A DNA stretch of 64,000 nt from Actinokineospora globicatena (GTDB lineage: Bacteria > Actinomycetota > Actinomycetes > Mycobacteriales > Pseudonocardiaceae), in assembly GCF_024171945.1 (NCBI RefSeq), contig NZ_JAMTCR010000005.1, positions 186,001 to 250,000 on the forward strand, in the 5' to 3' direction. The notes under the pieces were generated by a model. That model searched no databases. It was given only the letters and a program-made list of their open reading frames with translations, and was not told where the DNA came from. A program made the position numbers and the translations under genes. Each line of letters starts with the position of its first letter. The stretch's first letter is position 1. Positions 9,271-17,365 of this stretch are shown here, piece after piece.

Positions 9271-11295
9271 TCAGCTCGCCGCAGCCAGTCGGCGCAGCGC
9301 GGCCCGCACGACCTCGGGATCGGTCGTCGGCCAGAACGGGGGCAGGGACGCGCGCAGGAACCCGCCGTAGCGGGCGGTGGCCAGGCGCGGGTCGAGCACC
9401 GCGACCACCCCCTTGTCGTCCATGGACCGCAGCAGCCTGCCCGCGCCCTGGGCGAGCAGCAGGGCGGCGTGCGTGGCGGCCACGGTGAGGAACCCGTTGC
9501 CGCCCCTGGACTCCACCGCGCGTTGCCGGGCCGAGGCCAGCGGGTCGTCCGGGCGGGGGAACGGGATGCGGTCCATCACCACGAGAGTCAGCGACGGGCC
9601 GGGCACGTCGACGCCCTGCCACAGCGACAGGGTGCCGAACAGGCAGGTCGGCGGGTTCTCGGCGAACTTCTTCACCAGCAGCGCGGTCGAGTCGTCGCCC
9701 TGGCACAGGATGTCCACGTCGACCTTGTCGCGCAGCTCCGCGGTCGCCTGCTTGGCCGCGCGCATCGACGAGAACAACCCGAGCGTGCGGCCACCGGCGG
9801 CGGTCACCAGCTCGCGCAGCTCTTCCAGGTACGCGGGAGGTAGACCGTCGCGCCCCGGGGGCGGTAGGTGGCGCGCGCTATAGAGGATGCCTGAGCGCGG
9901 GTGGTCGAACGGGGAGCCGACGTCCATGCCGGTCCACCGGATGTCGTCGGAGGGTTCCTTGTCGGTAGCGGTGCCTTCGGCTTTGACACCGACTCGCTGC
10001 TTGCCCGGTAGGCCCCACTGCTTCGCCAACGCGTCGAACGTGCCGCCGAGAGTTAGCGTCGCCGACGTGAGGATCGTGGTGTTCTCACCGAACAGCCGCT
10101 CCCGCAGCAGCCCGGCCACTCCTAGAGGCGCCACGCGCAACGAGACCGGTCGCGGCCCGGCGGTGTTGATGTCACCGCTGACCCACACCACGTCACGCAG
10201 CTTCGCCTCCTCGGTCCCGAATGCGTCGAGCACACGCACCGCGGTGTCGTGGACTTCCTCTAGCGCCGATAGCGCGAGCTTGCGTGCAGTCGCCGCCTCT
10301 GGGTCGTCCTTGCGCTCGGACCCGATCGCGGTGACGCAGGCGTGCGCCGCGTCGCGGATGGCCTGGAGGGTGACGGCGACGGGTTCGGGCAGGTCGTCGA
10401 CCCGGCCCGCGGGCGCCTCCGACAGCAGCATCGCCAGGCCCTCACCCGCCTCGACCAGCCGGTCGGCCACCTCGTCGGTGATCAGCTTGCCCGCCCGGCG
10501 CGCCGCGACGGACACCGCCGTCGCCGACAGCTCGCCGGTGGCCACCGAGGTGACCCGGTCGACCAGGTCGTGCGCCTCGTCGATGATCACCACGTCGTGC
10601 TCGGGCAGCACCTGCGCGGTGCCCAGCGCGTCGATGGCCAGCAGCGCGTGGTTGGTCACCACGACATCGGACTTGCCCGCCTCGGCCTTGGCCTTCTCCG
10701 CGAAGCAGTCCGTGCCGATCGGGCAGCGCGACACGCCGAGGCACTCGCGCGCCGACACCGACACCTGCCGCCACGCCTGGTCGGACACGCCGGGCACCAG
10801 CTCGTCGCGGTCACCGACCTCGGTGTCGCTGGCCCAGTCGCGCAGCCTGCCGACCTCGCGGCCCATCCGGGACACGGCGAACGGGTCGAACAGCACCTGG
10901 TCGTCCGGCTCGTCCTTCGGGCCGTCGAGCCGGTGCAGGCACAGGTAGTTGCGCCGCCCCTTGAGGATGGCGAACGTGGGGGTCCGCTTGAGCGGCTTGG
11001 CCAGCGCCTTCGCCAACCGCGGCAGGTCGCGGTCCACCAGCTGGCGCTGCAGCGCGATGGTGGCCGTCGAGATCACCACGGACTTGCCGTTGGCCACGGC
11101 GTGCCGGATCGCGGGCACCAGGTAGGCCAGCGACTTGCCGGTCCCGGTGCCCGCCTGCACCGCGAGGTGGTCCCCGGTGCGGATGCTGGCGTGCACGGCC
11201 TCGGCCATCTCGACCTGCCCCGGCCGCTCCGCCCCGCCGACCGCCGCGACCGCGGTGGCGAGCAGCTCGCGCAGCGAGGGCAGGGAGTCGGGCAT
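9271..11295 (-). CDS. dinG: DinG/XPD-family ATP-dependent DNA helicase
   Basis: A 674-residue superfamily 2 helicase. Walker A is at residues 48-55 (AGTGTGKS), the Walker B/DEAH box is IIDEAHDLVD, and cysteines in YLCLHRL, RECLGVSRC and PIGTDCF are placed between motifs I and II like the Fe-S cluster ligands of DinG/XPD enzymes. Late motifs include CLFGTLSLWQGVDVPG and LAQGAGRLLR. The family unwinds 5'-tailed DNA and R-loops. The ATG at 11295 gives the expected N-terminus; no clear ribosome site precedes it. In Mycobacterium the corresponding gene is next to pncB; here about 6 kb of surface-protein genes intervene. Confidence 0.92.
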   Translation of the reverse strand: MPDSLPSLRELLATAVAAVGGAERPGQVEMAEAVHASIRTGDHLAVQAGTGTGKSLAYLVPAIRHAVANGKSVVISTATIALQRQLVDRDLPRLAKALAKPLKRTPTFAILKGRRNYLCLHRLDGPKDEPDDQVLFDPFAVSRMGREVGRLRDWASDTEVGDRDELVPGVSDQAWRQVSVSARECLGVSRCPIGTDCFAEKAKAEAGKSDVVVTNHALLAIDALGTAQVLPEHDVVIIDEAHDLVDRVTSVATGELSATAVSVAARRAGKLITDEVADRLVEAGEGLAMLLSEAPAGRVDDLPEPVAVTLQAIRDAAHACVTAIGSERKDDPEAATARKLALSALEEVHDTAVRVLDAFGTEEAKLRDVVWVSGDINTAGPRPVSLRVAPLGVAGLLRERLFGENTTILTSATLTLGGTFDALAKQWGLPGKQRVGVKAEGTATDKEPSDDIRWTGMDVGSPFDHPRSGILYSARHLPPPGRDGLPPAYLEELRELVTAAGGRTLGLFSSMRAAKQATAELRDKVDVDILCQGDDSTALLVKKFAENPPTCLFGTLSLWQGVDVPGPSLTLVVMDRIPFPRPDDPLASARQRAVESRGGNGFLTVAATHAALLLAQGAGRLLRSMDDKGVVAVLDPRLATARYGGFLRASLPPFWPTTDPEVVRAALRRLAAAS

Positions 11296-11477
11296 GGCGG
11301 AGACGGTACCCGGGAGGCCCGTCAGTCCCGCCCGCAGTCCCACCAGCCCGCCGGTGTCGCCTGTCCGGGTGGCGGTCCGGTTCTGCCGGGTGACTCTCGC
11401 TGCCCGCGTGGCATCCGGCCCCGGCACGCGATCCACTCGGAACGAGAGGATCGTTCACTTCGCGGAGGGAGTTCGAC

Positions 11478-12158
11478 ATGTCACCGGTCAGGTCACTGCG
11501 GATCGGCGTGTTGGCGGTCACCACGGGACTGGTCGCGCTGGCGACACCAGCCGGGGCGAGCGTGCCCGCCGACAGCAGCGCCGCAGTCGGCGTCGCGGTA
11601 GCCCTCGTCGGCACCGAGGCGATCGACATCGGCCCGCTCGCGCCGTGCGCCGCGGGCGGACCCGGGATCGGCACCACCACCGGGCAGGCCTCCGACGCGG
11701 GCCTGGTCAGCTACGGCCTCGGCAGCAGCACCTGCTCCTACGACCCGGCCACCGGCGCCTCGGCCGCCACCGTCAACGGCAGGCAGTTCGAACTCAACCG
11801 CAACAACGTCGCCGGGGTCCCGAAGATCAAGATCGCGACGTTCTCCGTCTCCTGCAACACCAACGAGGAGGGCGGCGTCTCCACCTCGCTGAGCCTCGGC
11901 GGCGTCACCGGCCTGCAGCTGCCGGAGGAGATCCCGCCCAACCACACCATCCTGGTGCCCGGCTTCTTCCCCGAGGACCCGCCGATCGCCAAGGTCGTGC
12001 TCAACGACGTGGTCGAGGCCGAGGCACCGGACAAGTCGCTGACCGTGCACGCCGCCAAGATCTGGCTCTACCCGGACGCCGACCCGGCAGGCCCGCCCGC
12101 CCCCGGCAGCGGCTCCATCACCGTCGGATCGGTGACCTGCAACCCGGCCCACGAGTGA
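11478..12158 (+). CDS. Secreted choice-of-anchor-like protein without membrane anchor
   Basis: A 226-residue exported protein. Residues 1-28 form a Sec signal peptide ending in ATPAGAS. The rest is a beta-rich domain homologous to the protein encoded at 15100: both contain V[AG]LxGxxxxxxxPLAP near the N-terminus, a VSC motif in mid-domain, PPNHTI/PPANTTI, and a C-terminal VGSVTC/LGSATC. I place both in the group annotated as choice-of-anchor proteins, in which the same ectodomain occurs with different C-terminal anchors. This copy ends right after the last cysteine motif with no hydrophobic tail, so it should be released. The ATG follows GGAGGGAG. Confidence 0.7.
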   Translation: MSPVRSLRIGVLAVTTGLVALATPAGASVPADSSAAVGVAVALVGTEAIDIGPLAPCAAGGPGIGTTTGQASDAGLVSYGLGSSTCSYDPATGASAATVNGRQFELNRNNVAGVPKIKIATFSVSCNTNEEGGVSTSLSLGGVTGLQLPEEIPPNHTILVPGFFPEDPPIAKVVLNDVVEAEAPDKSLTVHAAKIWLYPDADPAGPPAPGSGSITVGSVTCNPAHE

Positions 12159-12311
12159 TCCGCTAGTGTCGACGGCATGACTGCCGGGTCGGCCACGCGC
12201 CGCACACAGAACGGGCGCCCGGCCCGCGCTTGACCTCCCGGTGGGCCCGCGGCCCGCCCCCTCCGCCGCTGAGACGCAGGTCCTCGTAGTGGCGGAAGGA
12301 GGTGAGAATCA

Positions 12312-12521
12312 ATGAGTTGGACAGAGTTCGAAAACACCCACACCGTCGGCGACATCATCGAGGGCGTCGTCGCAGGCACCGTGCCCTTCGGCTCATGGGT
12401 CGAATACCTGGGCGTTACCGGCCTGGTCTACCAACGGCAACTACCCGTCGGCACCACGGTATCCGTCCGCATCACCAACATCGACCAAGACCGCCAACGG
12501 TTCAGCCTGCAAGAACTGTGA
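12312..12521 (+). CDS. Small S1-domain (OB-fold) RNA-binding-like protein
   Basis: A 69-residue protein consisting of one S1-like motif: VGDIIEGVVAGTVPFGSWVEYLGVTGLV, then VGTTVSVRITNIDQDRQRFSLQ. These are the conserved beta strands of S1 domains in ribosomal protein S1 and PNPase. It starts at an ATG after a very strong AAGGAGGTGAGA site, which suggests high expression. It stands alone between the secreted protein gene and a convergent glycosyltransferase gene. Function is unknown; an RNA-binding or translation role is inferred from the fold only. Confidence 0.75.
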   Translation: MSWTEFENTHTVGDIIEGVVAGTVPFGSWVEYLGVTGLVYQRQLPVGTTVSVRITNIDQDRQRFSLQEL

Positions 12522-12678
12522 ACAAGGCGCGGGTCCGGGGAAGATGGGCCTCCCCGGACCCGCACCCCGATAACAGCACCCCCCACCGCTCGCCCCCCGA
12601 GGTCCCCTACCCCCCACGGACAACACTCCTGTCCACTGTGGAACGTAGGTGAACCCCCTTGAACTGTGCGACGCCAAC

Positions 12679-12885
12679 GCTGGCCCCCAGCACCCGCCGG
12701 CAACGTTGGCCCTAAAGCACCCGCCAACACCGTTGGCCCCCAGACACCCGCCAACACCGTTGGCCCCCAGACACCCGCCAACAACGGTGCCCTACGCGCC
12801 CGCCGCCGACGTTGGCCTCCACGCGCTCCACCCGAGTCGCTGGTGCCAGGCCGGCTCGATGGGGTGGACTTGTTTTGTGGAGAGG
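12679..12885. repeat. 27-bp tandem repeats plus conserved tail in a convergent gap
   Basis: About five units of 25-27 bp (core GTTGGCCCCCAGACACCCGCC) cover 12679..12838. They run into a tail at 12801..12885 that also occurs at 44096..44180. The tail contains CTCCAC and later GTGGAG, which can pair. In both places the element lies directly after the stop codon of a minus-strand gene in a convergent gap, suggesting a terminator or 3'-UTR element. The rest of the 394-bp gap (12522..12915) shows no gene. Confidence 0.7.
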
Positions 12886-12915
12886 CTGAAAGTCGCCCCA
12901 TGTGGACAACCCACC

Positions 12916-14286
12916 CTAATGATCCAGAGCGACAATCCGGGAAGGCAGCTCCTTGTTCCGCCGTGTCTTCGTCCACCCGTTGCGCCCTTGGGCCATGCGG
13001 AGCGCGGCTCGCCAGGAGGTTATGTAGAAGGTGTAGATATACAGCGCATAGGCGAGGCCGTAGCCGATCGAGCGGAGAAAACCCTTGGCGGGTTCGCAAC
13101 GGCGGCGGTAGATGGGGCCCCAGATGACGAAGGGGAGTAGGCCGAACGCTCCGTAGACGGTGAAGAGGAGCCAGGCGCCGTCGGTGAACCAGGTCCAGAC
13201 GGAGCTGAAGTCGGTGGCGGCGCGGTAGCCCAGGAGCAGGAACGGGATCGGGTAGATCAGGGTGCCCAGCAGCTGCATCCACGGTTGGGCCAGGTAGTAC
13301 AGCATCTCCGCGGCGCCGAGGGTGGAGAGGTGTTGGGAGTCGAAGATGCGGCGGATGTAGCGGCCGCACTGCATTGTGCCCTGGCCCCAGCGGGTGCGTT
13401 GGGCCAGGAAGCGGCGCAGGCTGTAGAGAGCCTCTTGGTCCACGTGGGTGTCGACGGTGAAGCCCGTCTTCCAGCCCTGGGTGAGCAGGTGGACGCCGAG
13501 TTCGAAGTCCTCGAGCAGGGCGCCGCGCCAGGGGCCGAGGCCGTGGGCGATGGAGTCCAACGCGGACAGGCGGGTGAACTGGCCGTTGCCGCCCATGGCG
13601 ATGGTGCCGGTCTTGCCGCGCGACATCTGGATGGCGGCGATGGCGCTGCGGAACTCCAGGTCCTGCATGCGGACCATGGCCAGGCCGAAGCGCCGCCGCC
13701 AGCCGCCGGTGTCCGGGGGTGGGGTGCCGCGGTTGCTCATCCGGACGTCGACCTGGACGGCGCCGACGGTGGGGTCGCCGAAGAGGTGGTCGGCGGCGCA
13801 GACCGACAGGCAGTTCGCGGCGGGGCGGCCGTCGGCGTCGACCACGACGATCACCGCGCGGTCGGTGTCGGCGTGCTTGCCCATCCAGTTCTTCAGCGCC
13901 CGGTACGCCGAGTTCAGCGCCGCGCCCTTGCCGGTGCGGGCGTTGGGGCGCTTGCGGCACACCAGGTGCAGCAACCGGTCGCCGCCGTGCCGGGGGCCCT
14001 GCAGCGCGCGGACCACGTCGACCGTCCCGTCCGCCGAGTCGTCGTCGATGACCCAGACGTGCGCGTGGGTGAACGTGCCGCGCAGGTAGCGCACCGTGTC
14101 GCCGATGACGGCCTGCTCGTCGCGGCACGGCACGAAGAAGTGCCACTCCAACCGGTGCGGGTCACCGGGAGCGGCCCGGCGGTAGCGCAGGTACGGCACG
14201 ACGATCAAGCACACGTAGGTCATGAACGCGACGCTCATCGTCAGGGCGAGGGCCTGGGTGAAACCGAGCAGCAGCGGCAGGTTCAC
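12916..14286 (-). CDS. Processive GT2 family glycosyltransferase (membrane)
   Basis: A 456-residue family 2 glycosyltransferase. An N-terminal membrane segment (LPLLLGFTQALALTMSVAF) precedes the GT-A domain with HFFVPCRDEQAVIGDTV, VIDDDSADGTVDVV, GKGAALN and the metal-binding VVDADG. The acceptor motif EDFELGVHLL and the QxxRW motif QRTRWGQG are hallmarks of processive synthases of the hyaluronan/cellulose/chitin type. Three to four membrane helices follow, from about residue 330. Its GTG start at 14286 overlaps the exosortase stop in a GTGA, so the two are translationally coupled. It probably builds or transfers a surface glycan connected with the exosortase-processed proteins; substrate unknown. 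Confidence 0.85.
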   Translation of the reverse strand: MNLPLLLGFTQALALTMSVAFMTYVCLIVVPYLRYRRAAPGDPHRLEWHFFVPCRDEQAVIGDTVRYLRGTFTHAHVWVIDDDSADGTVDVVRALQGPRHGGDRLLHLVCRKRPNARTGKGAALNSAYRALKNWMGKHADTDRAVIVVVDADGRPAANCLSVCAADHLFGDPTVGAVQVDVRMSNRGTPPPDTGGWRRRFGLAMVRMQDLEFRSAIAAIQMSRGKTGTIAMGGNGQFTRLSALDSIAHGLGPWRGALLEDFELGVHLLTQGWKTGFTVDTHVDQEALYSLRRFLAQRTRWGQGTMQCGRYIRRIFDSQHLSTLGAAEMLYYLAQPWMQLLGTLIYPIPFLLLGYRAATDFSSVWTWFTDGAWLLFTVYGAFGLLPFVIWGPIYRRRCEPAKGFLRSIGYGLAYALYIYTFYITSWRAALRMAQGRNGWTKTRRNKELPSRIVALDH

Positions 14287-14804
14287 CGCGTCGCCTTCCA
14301 CACGAACAGGACCAGGGCCGCCGCGCCGCCGACGACGCTCACGATGGACCCCAGGAACGTGTGCCCCCAGTAGTAACCCTGGTCGGTGCCCAGCCCGTTG
14401 ATCAGACCGACCAGCGTCAGCACGCGCAGCTGGTTGACCGCGATCACCGCGACCGACGCCAGGCCGAGCGCGACCAGCACACGCCCCGCGATCCGGCCGC
14501 GCAGCGCGATCATCACCGCCGCCACCAGCAGCAGCGGCAGCACCAGGAACGCCGAGGTGCACTCCGGACTCATCCGCAGGCCGAACGGGTGCGCGCCGCC
14601 GAGTCCGAAGTAGACGGTCTGCCGCTCGGCGACCAGCTGCACGCCGCCGGACGTGATCACCCGCAGGATCCCGCTCGCCAGCGCCATCTCCGCGGTCCGG
14701 TACAGCCGGTTGCCGACCACGAGCGCCACCGCGGCCGCCACCAGGGCGAACGCGAGCAACCTCGTCGATGATCGGGTGACCGGCAGCGCGTTGGCCAACG
14801 CCAC
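14283..14804 (-). CDS. Exosortase/archaeosortase-family protein
   Basis: A 173-residue polytopic membrane protein with the catalytic pattern of the exosortase/archaeosortase family: Cys82 in SPECTSAFLVLPL, Arg127 in VNQLRVL and His148 in YYWGHTF, each at the edge of a hydrophobic helix. The family cleaves C-terminal hydrophobic anchors and transfers surface proteins to another attachment. The GTG at 14804 is preferred because AGGAGGG stands 7 nt upstream; an in-frame GTG at 14864 has no such site. It is followed by a coupled GT2 gene (4-nt overlap) and preceded, divergently, by a secreted protein with a C-terminal helix-plus-arginine tail, its probable substrate. Confidence 0.85.
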   Translation of the reverse strand: MALANALPVTRSSTRLLAFALVAAAVALVVGNRLYRTAEMALASGILRVITSGGVQLVAERQTVYFGLGGAHPFGLRMSPECTSAFLVLPLLLVAAVMIALRGRIAGRVLVALGLASVAVIAVNQLRVLTLVGLINGLGTDQGYYWGHTFLGSIVSVVGGAAALVLFVWKATR

Positions 14805-15099
14805 CGCTGCTCCCTCCTGATGCGCGCGTCGTTCACCCGACGCGTCAGGAATTCCATCGGCCACCCCACCACCAGGGCTTCATCCGCGATCCGGGTGACA
14901 AAGGTCCGGAAAGCACTGCACCCAGCGTCAGCAGAATTGTGAAACCACGTCGTGATCCACTCGATCGGGTTGCATCGGCGCAGATCTGTGATCTCTGGCC
15001 GGGTGCCGGCGATACGCCTTCCGCAAGCCCCCGGTCCCCTCCGCCGTTCTCCGTGCGGACTCGCGGGCTTGGAATCGCAGATCCCTTGGAGGAACCACG
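14805..15099 (+). promoter_or_regulatory. Divergent intergenic/leader region between exosortase and its putative substrate
   Basis: 295 bp shared by the exosortase (minus) and secreted-protein (plus) genes. The last 100 bp before the plus-strand gene contain pairable segments (AAGCCC near 15025 and GGGCTT near 15067; CGCAGATC occurs twice), so the mRNA leader may be structured. I could not match it to a known riboswitch class. Confidence 0.35.
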
Positions 15100-15831
15100 A
15101 TGTACAAGCGTTGGCTGCGCCGTGCCTGCGCCACCGGAGTGATCGCGGCAACCGTGCTGCTGGCTGGCGCGACGCCCGCCGTCGCCGCCCCCGGTGACGC
15201 GTCGGCCTTCGTCGCCTCGGCCAGGGTCGCGCTGCTCGGCCAGGTCACGACCGCCGTCAGCCCGCTCGCCCCCAGCAGCACCAGCGGTGCCGCCTCGGCC
15301 CAGCTGGCGAACACCGCGGTGCCCGGGGTGGCCACGGCGGGCCTGGTGACCACCAGCGCCAACCGCGACGACGACACCGGTGTCGTCTCGGCGCGCTCCA
15401 GCCTCACCGACGTCGCCGTGCTGCTGTCGAACATGGGCACCATCGGCGCCATCACCGTCAGCTGCGAGGCCACGCAGAGCGGTGTCACCGGCAAGACCTC
15501 GCTGGCCGACGTGGCGCTCAAGGCGGCGACCGTGCCGCTCGAACCCCCTGCGAACACGACGATCGGCGTGCCGAACGTGGCGTCGCTGGTGTTCAACGAG
15601 CACGTCCGCGCCGCCGACGGGACCCTGACCATCAACGGGATCCACTTGCGACTCAACGCGCTCGTCGGCGAGGGTGACCTCGTGCTCGGCAGCGCGACCT
15701 GCGGGGTGGCCGCGCCGCCGATGCCGATGGCGTCCGGCTCGGGGCTGTGGGCCGGGATCGGCCTGCTCGCCCTGGTGGCTCTACCCGTTGGGGTCACGGC
15801 AATCCGGCGCCGTCGCGTCGACACGGCCTGA
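15100..15831 (+). CDS. Secreted choice-of-anchor-like protein with C-terminal membrane anchor
   Basis: A 243-residue exported protein: signal peptide (residues 1-30, ending AGATPAVA), a beta-rich domain homologous to the 11478 gene product, and a C-terminal sorting-type tail. The tail has a short Pro/Met/Ser-Gly linker (PPMPMASGSG), a hydrophobic helix (LWAGIGLLALVALPVGVTA) and a final RRRR cluster. That tripartite design matches substrates of exosortases/archaeosortases. The ATG follows TTGGAGGAACC. The gene is divergent from the exosortase and 14 bp ahead of a 53-residue LAMTG peptide gene, so it likely forms an operon with the latter. The biological role of the ectodomain is unknown. Confidence 0.75.
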   Translation: MYKRWLRRACATGVIAATVLLAGATPAVAAPGDASAFVASARVALLGQVTTAVSPLAPSSTSGAASAQLANTAVPGVATAGLVTTSANRDDDTGVVSARSSLTDVAVLLSNMGTIGAITVSCEATQSGVTGKTSLADVALKAATVPLEPPANTTIGVPNVASLVFNEHVRAADGTLTINGIHLRLNALVGEGDLVLGSATCGVAAPPMPMASGSGLWAGIGLLALVALPVGVTAIRRRRVDTA

Positions 15832-15845
15832 GCGGGGAGGCCACC

Positions 15846-16007
15846 ATGTACCGAGCACCCACCGGAGGTGCCATCGGCGGCAGCGCGGGACTCGCGATGA
15901 CGGGCGCCGACGTCGGCTGGTGGATCGCGCTGGGCGTAGCCCTGCTGGTCGCCGGCTTCCTGCTGCTGCACGCCAACCGCCGTCGCGCCAGACGCGCGGC
16001 GGAATGA
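15846..16007 (+). CDS. 53-residue membrane peptide with LAMTG sorting-type tail
   Basis: A tiny ORF with a strong ribosome site (GGGGAGG) directly after the secreted protein gene. After a Gly-rich N-terminus the peptide carries LAMTG, a hydrophobic helix (WWIALGVALLVAGFLLL) and the basic end RRRARR. LAxTG is the motif recognised by class E sortases of actinobacteria. There is no N-terminal signal peptide, so the C-terminal helix itself would have to be the membrane-insertion signal. It could be a sortase or exosortase co-substrate or an accessory subunit. It is easily missed because of its size; translation is likely given the spacing and ribosome site. Confidence 0.7.
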   Translation: MYRAPTGGAIGGSAGLAMTGADVGWWIALGVALLVAGFLLLHANRRRARRAAE

Positions 16008-16009
16008 TC

Positions 16010-16064
16010 CGAAGTGGATCCCGGGTGCGCCCACCCCTCCCCACCGGTCCCGGGATCCACTTCG
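16010..16064. terminator. 16-bp perfect hairpin between LAMTG peptide gene and epimerase
   Basis: CGAAGTGGATCCCGGG at 16010..16025 is repeated in inverse at 16049..16064, with a 23-nt loop. It begins 3 bp after the small gene's stop and ends 21 bp before the epimerase start. It is either a terminator separating the two transcripts or an attenuator. Confidence 0.65.
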
Positions 16065-16084
16065 CCCCCTCCCCTAAGGAACAC

Positions 16085-17365
16085 ATGCGCAACGAAGTCC
16101 TGATCCTGGTCGGCACCAGGCCGGAGGCGGTGAAGGCGGCACCGGTCGCGCTCGCCGCGGCCGCCGAGCCCCGGCTCGACCCCTATATCGTCCACAGTGG
16201 ACAACACCCTGGCATGGTCGAGCAGGCGCTCACCCCGTTCGGCCTCGGCCCGGACGAGGTCATCGTGGTCGACCGGCCGGTCGGCGGTCAGGCTGAGCTG
16301 GTCGGCGCCTTGCTGCCGCGCATCGACGCCATCCTGGCCCGCCGCGACCCCGGGGTCCTGCTCGTGCAGGGCGACACGACGACGACCCTGGCGGGCGCGC
16401 TGGCCGCGTTCTGGCGCGGCATCCCGGTCGCGCACCTGGAGGCGGGTCTGCGCACCGGTGACCTCACCGCGCCCTTCCCCGAGGAGGGCAACCGGCAGAT
16501 GGTCGCCCGGATCGCCGCGCTGCACCTGGCCCCGACCGAGGACGCCGCCGCCGCGCTGCGCGCCGAGTCCGTCCCGGGCGCCGCCATCGAGGTCACCGGC
16601 AACACCGTCGTCGACGCTGTCCGCCACATCGCCTCGGTAGACCTACCGGCCGCGAACGCGCCTCTTGCCATGCTCGAACACGATCTCGACCGCACCGGCG
16701 GCAGGCTCGTCCTGGTCACCGTGCACCGCAGGGAGTCCTGGGGCGCGCCGCTCGCGGGCATCCTCAGCGCCGTGCGGACCATCGCCGACAGGCACCCCGA
16801 CGTGCGGGTGCTGCTCCCGGCGCACCCCAACCCCGAGGTCCGCGCCCAGGTGGCGACCGTGCTCGGCGGGCACCCCGGCATCGTGGTGACCGACCCGCTC
16901 GACTACCCAGACCTGGTGCGCACCCTGCGCCGGGCGGCCCTGGTGATCACCGACTCCGGCGGCATCCAGGAGGAGGCGCCCACCTTCGGCGTCCCGGTCC
17001 TGGTCGCCCGCGACGTCACCGAGCGGATGGAGGCCGTCCGCGCGGGCTGCGCGCAACTGGTCGGCACCGACCGGGTCAGGCTGCTCGGCGAGGCCGAGCG
17101 GATCCTGGTCACCGGCCAGCGCGTGCCCAACACCGACAACCCGTTCGGCGACGGGCACGCCGCCCGCCGGGTCTGCGCCGCGCTGACCAGGCTGCTCTCC
17201 GGTCAACCGACCGTGGGCGTCCCGACCAGCGTCACGTCCGCCGCCCGCAGACCTGCCAGCGCCGCCTCGACGGTCGGCGCGGCCACCCCGGCGGTCAGGT
17301 CGAGCAGGACCGTGGTGGCGAAGCCCGCCGCCGCCGCGTCGATGGCCGTCGCCCGCACGCAGTGA
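16085..17365 (+). CDS. wecB: UDP-N-acetylglucosamine 2-epimerase (non-hydrolysing)
   Basis: Converts UDP-GlcNAc to UDP-ManNAc for surface polysaccharide synthesis. Family motifs: GTRPEAVKAAPVALA at the N-terminus, HLEAGLRTGD, PFPEEGNRQMV, TVHRRESWG, LPAHPNPEVR and the substrate-binding ITDSGGIQEEAP. The enzyme fold ends near residue 375 (ADDNPFGDGHA region), the normal length of the family. This reading frame continues for about 50 low-complexity residues through the antisense of the pncA 3' end before stopping, giving 426 residues. Position beside the GT2/exosortase genes suggests it supplies precursor for the glycan made there. Confidence 0.9.
   Translation: MRNEVLILVGTRPEAVKAAPVALAAAAEPRLDPYIVHSGQHPGMVEQALTPFGLGPDEVIVVDRPVGGQAELVGALLPRIDAILARRDPGVLLVQGDTTTTLAGALAAFWRGIPVAHLEAGLRTGDLTAPFPEEGNRQMVARIAALHLAPTEDAAAALRAESVPGAAIEVTGNTVVDAVRHIASVDLPAANAPLAMLEHDLDRTGGRLVLVTVHRRESWGAPLAGILSAVRTIADRHPDVRVLLPAHPNPEVRAQVATVLGGHPGIVVTDPLDYPDLVRTLRRAALVITDSGGIQEEAPTFGVPVLVARDVTERMEAVRAGCAQLVGTDRVRLLGEAERILVTGQRVPNTDNPFGDGHAARRVCAALTRLLSGQPTVGVPTSVTSAARRPASAASTVGAATPAVRSSRTVVAKPAAAASMAVARTQ

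Noticed and set aside
12679-12838. CRISPR-like array
   Set aside because: The 27-bp units are contiguous tandem repeats without spacers, and no cas genes are present.
12428-14146. Long alternative minus-strand frame over the GT2 gene
   Set aside because: A shadow frame; the frame ending at 12916 has all GT2 motifs.
14865-15099. Possible c-di-AMP (ydaO) or c-di-GMP riboswitch in the leader of the secreted protein gene
   Set aside because: The leader is probably structured, but I could not align the conserved blocks of either riboswitch class.
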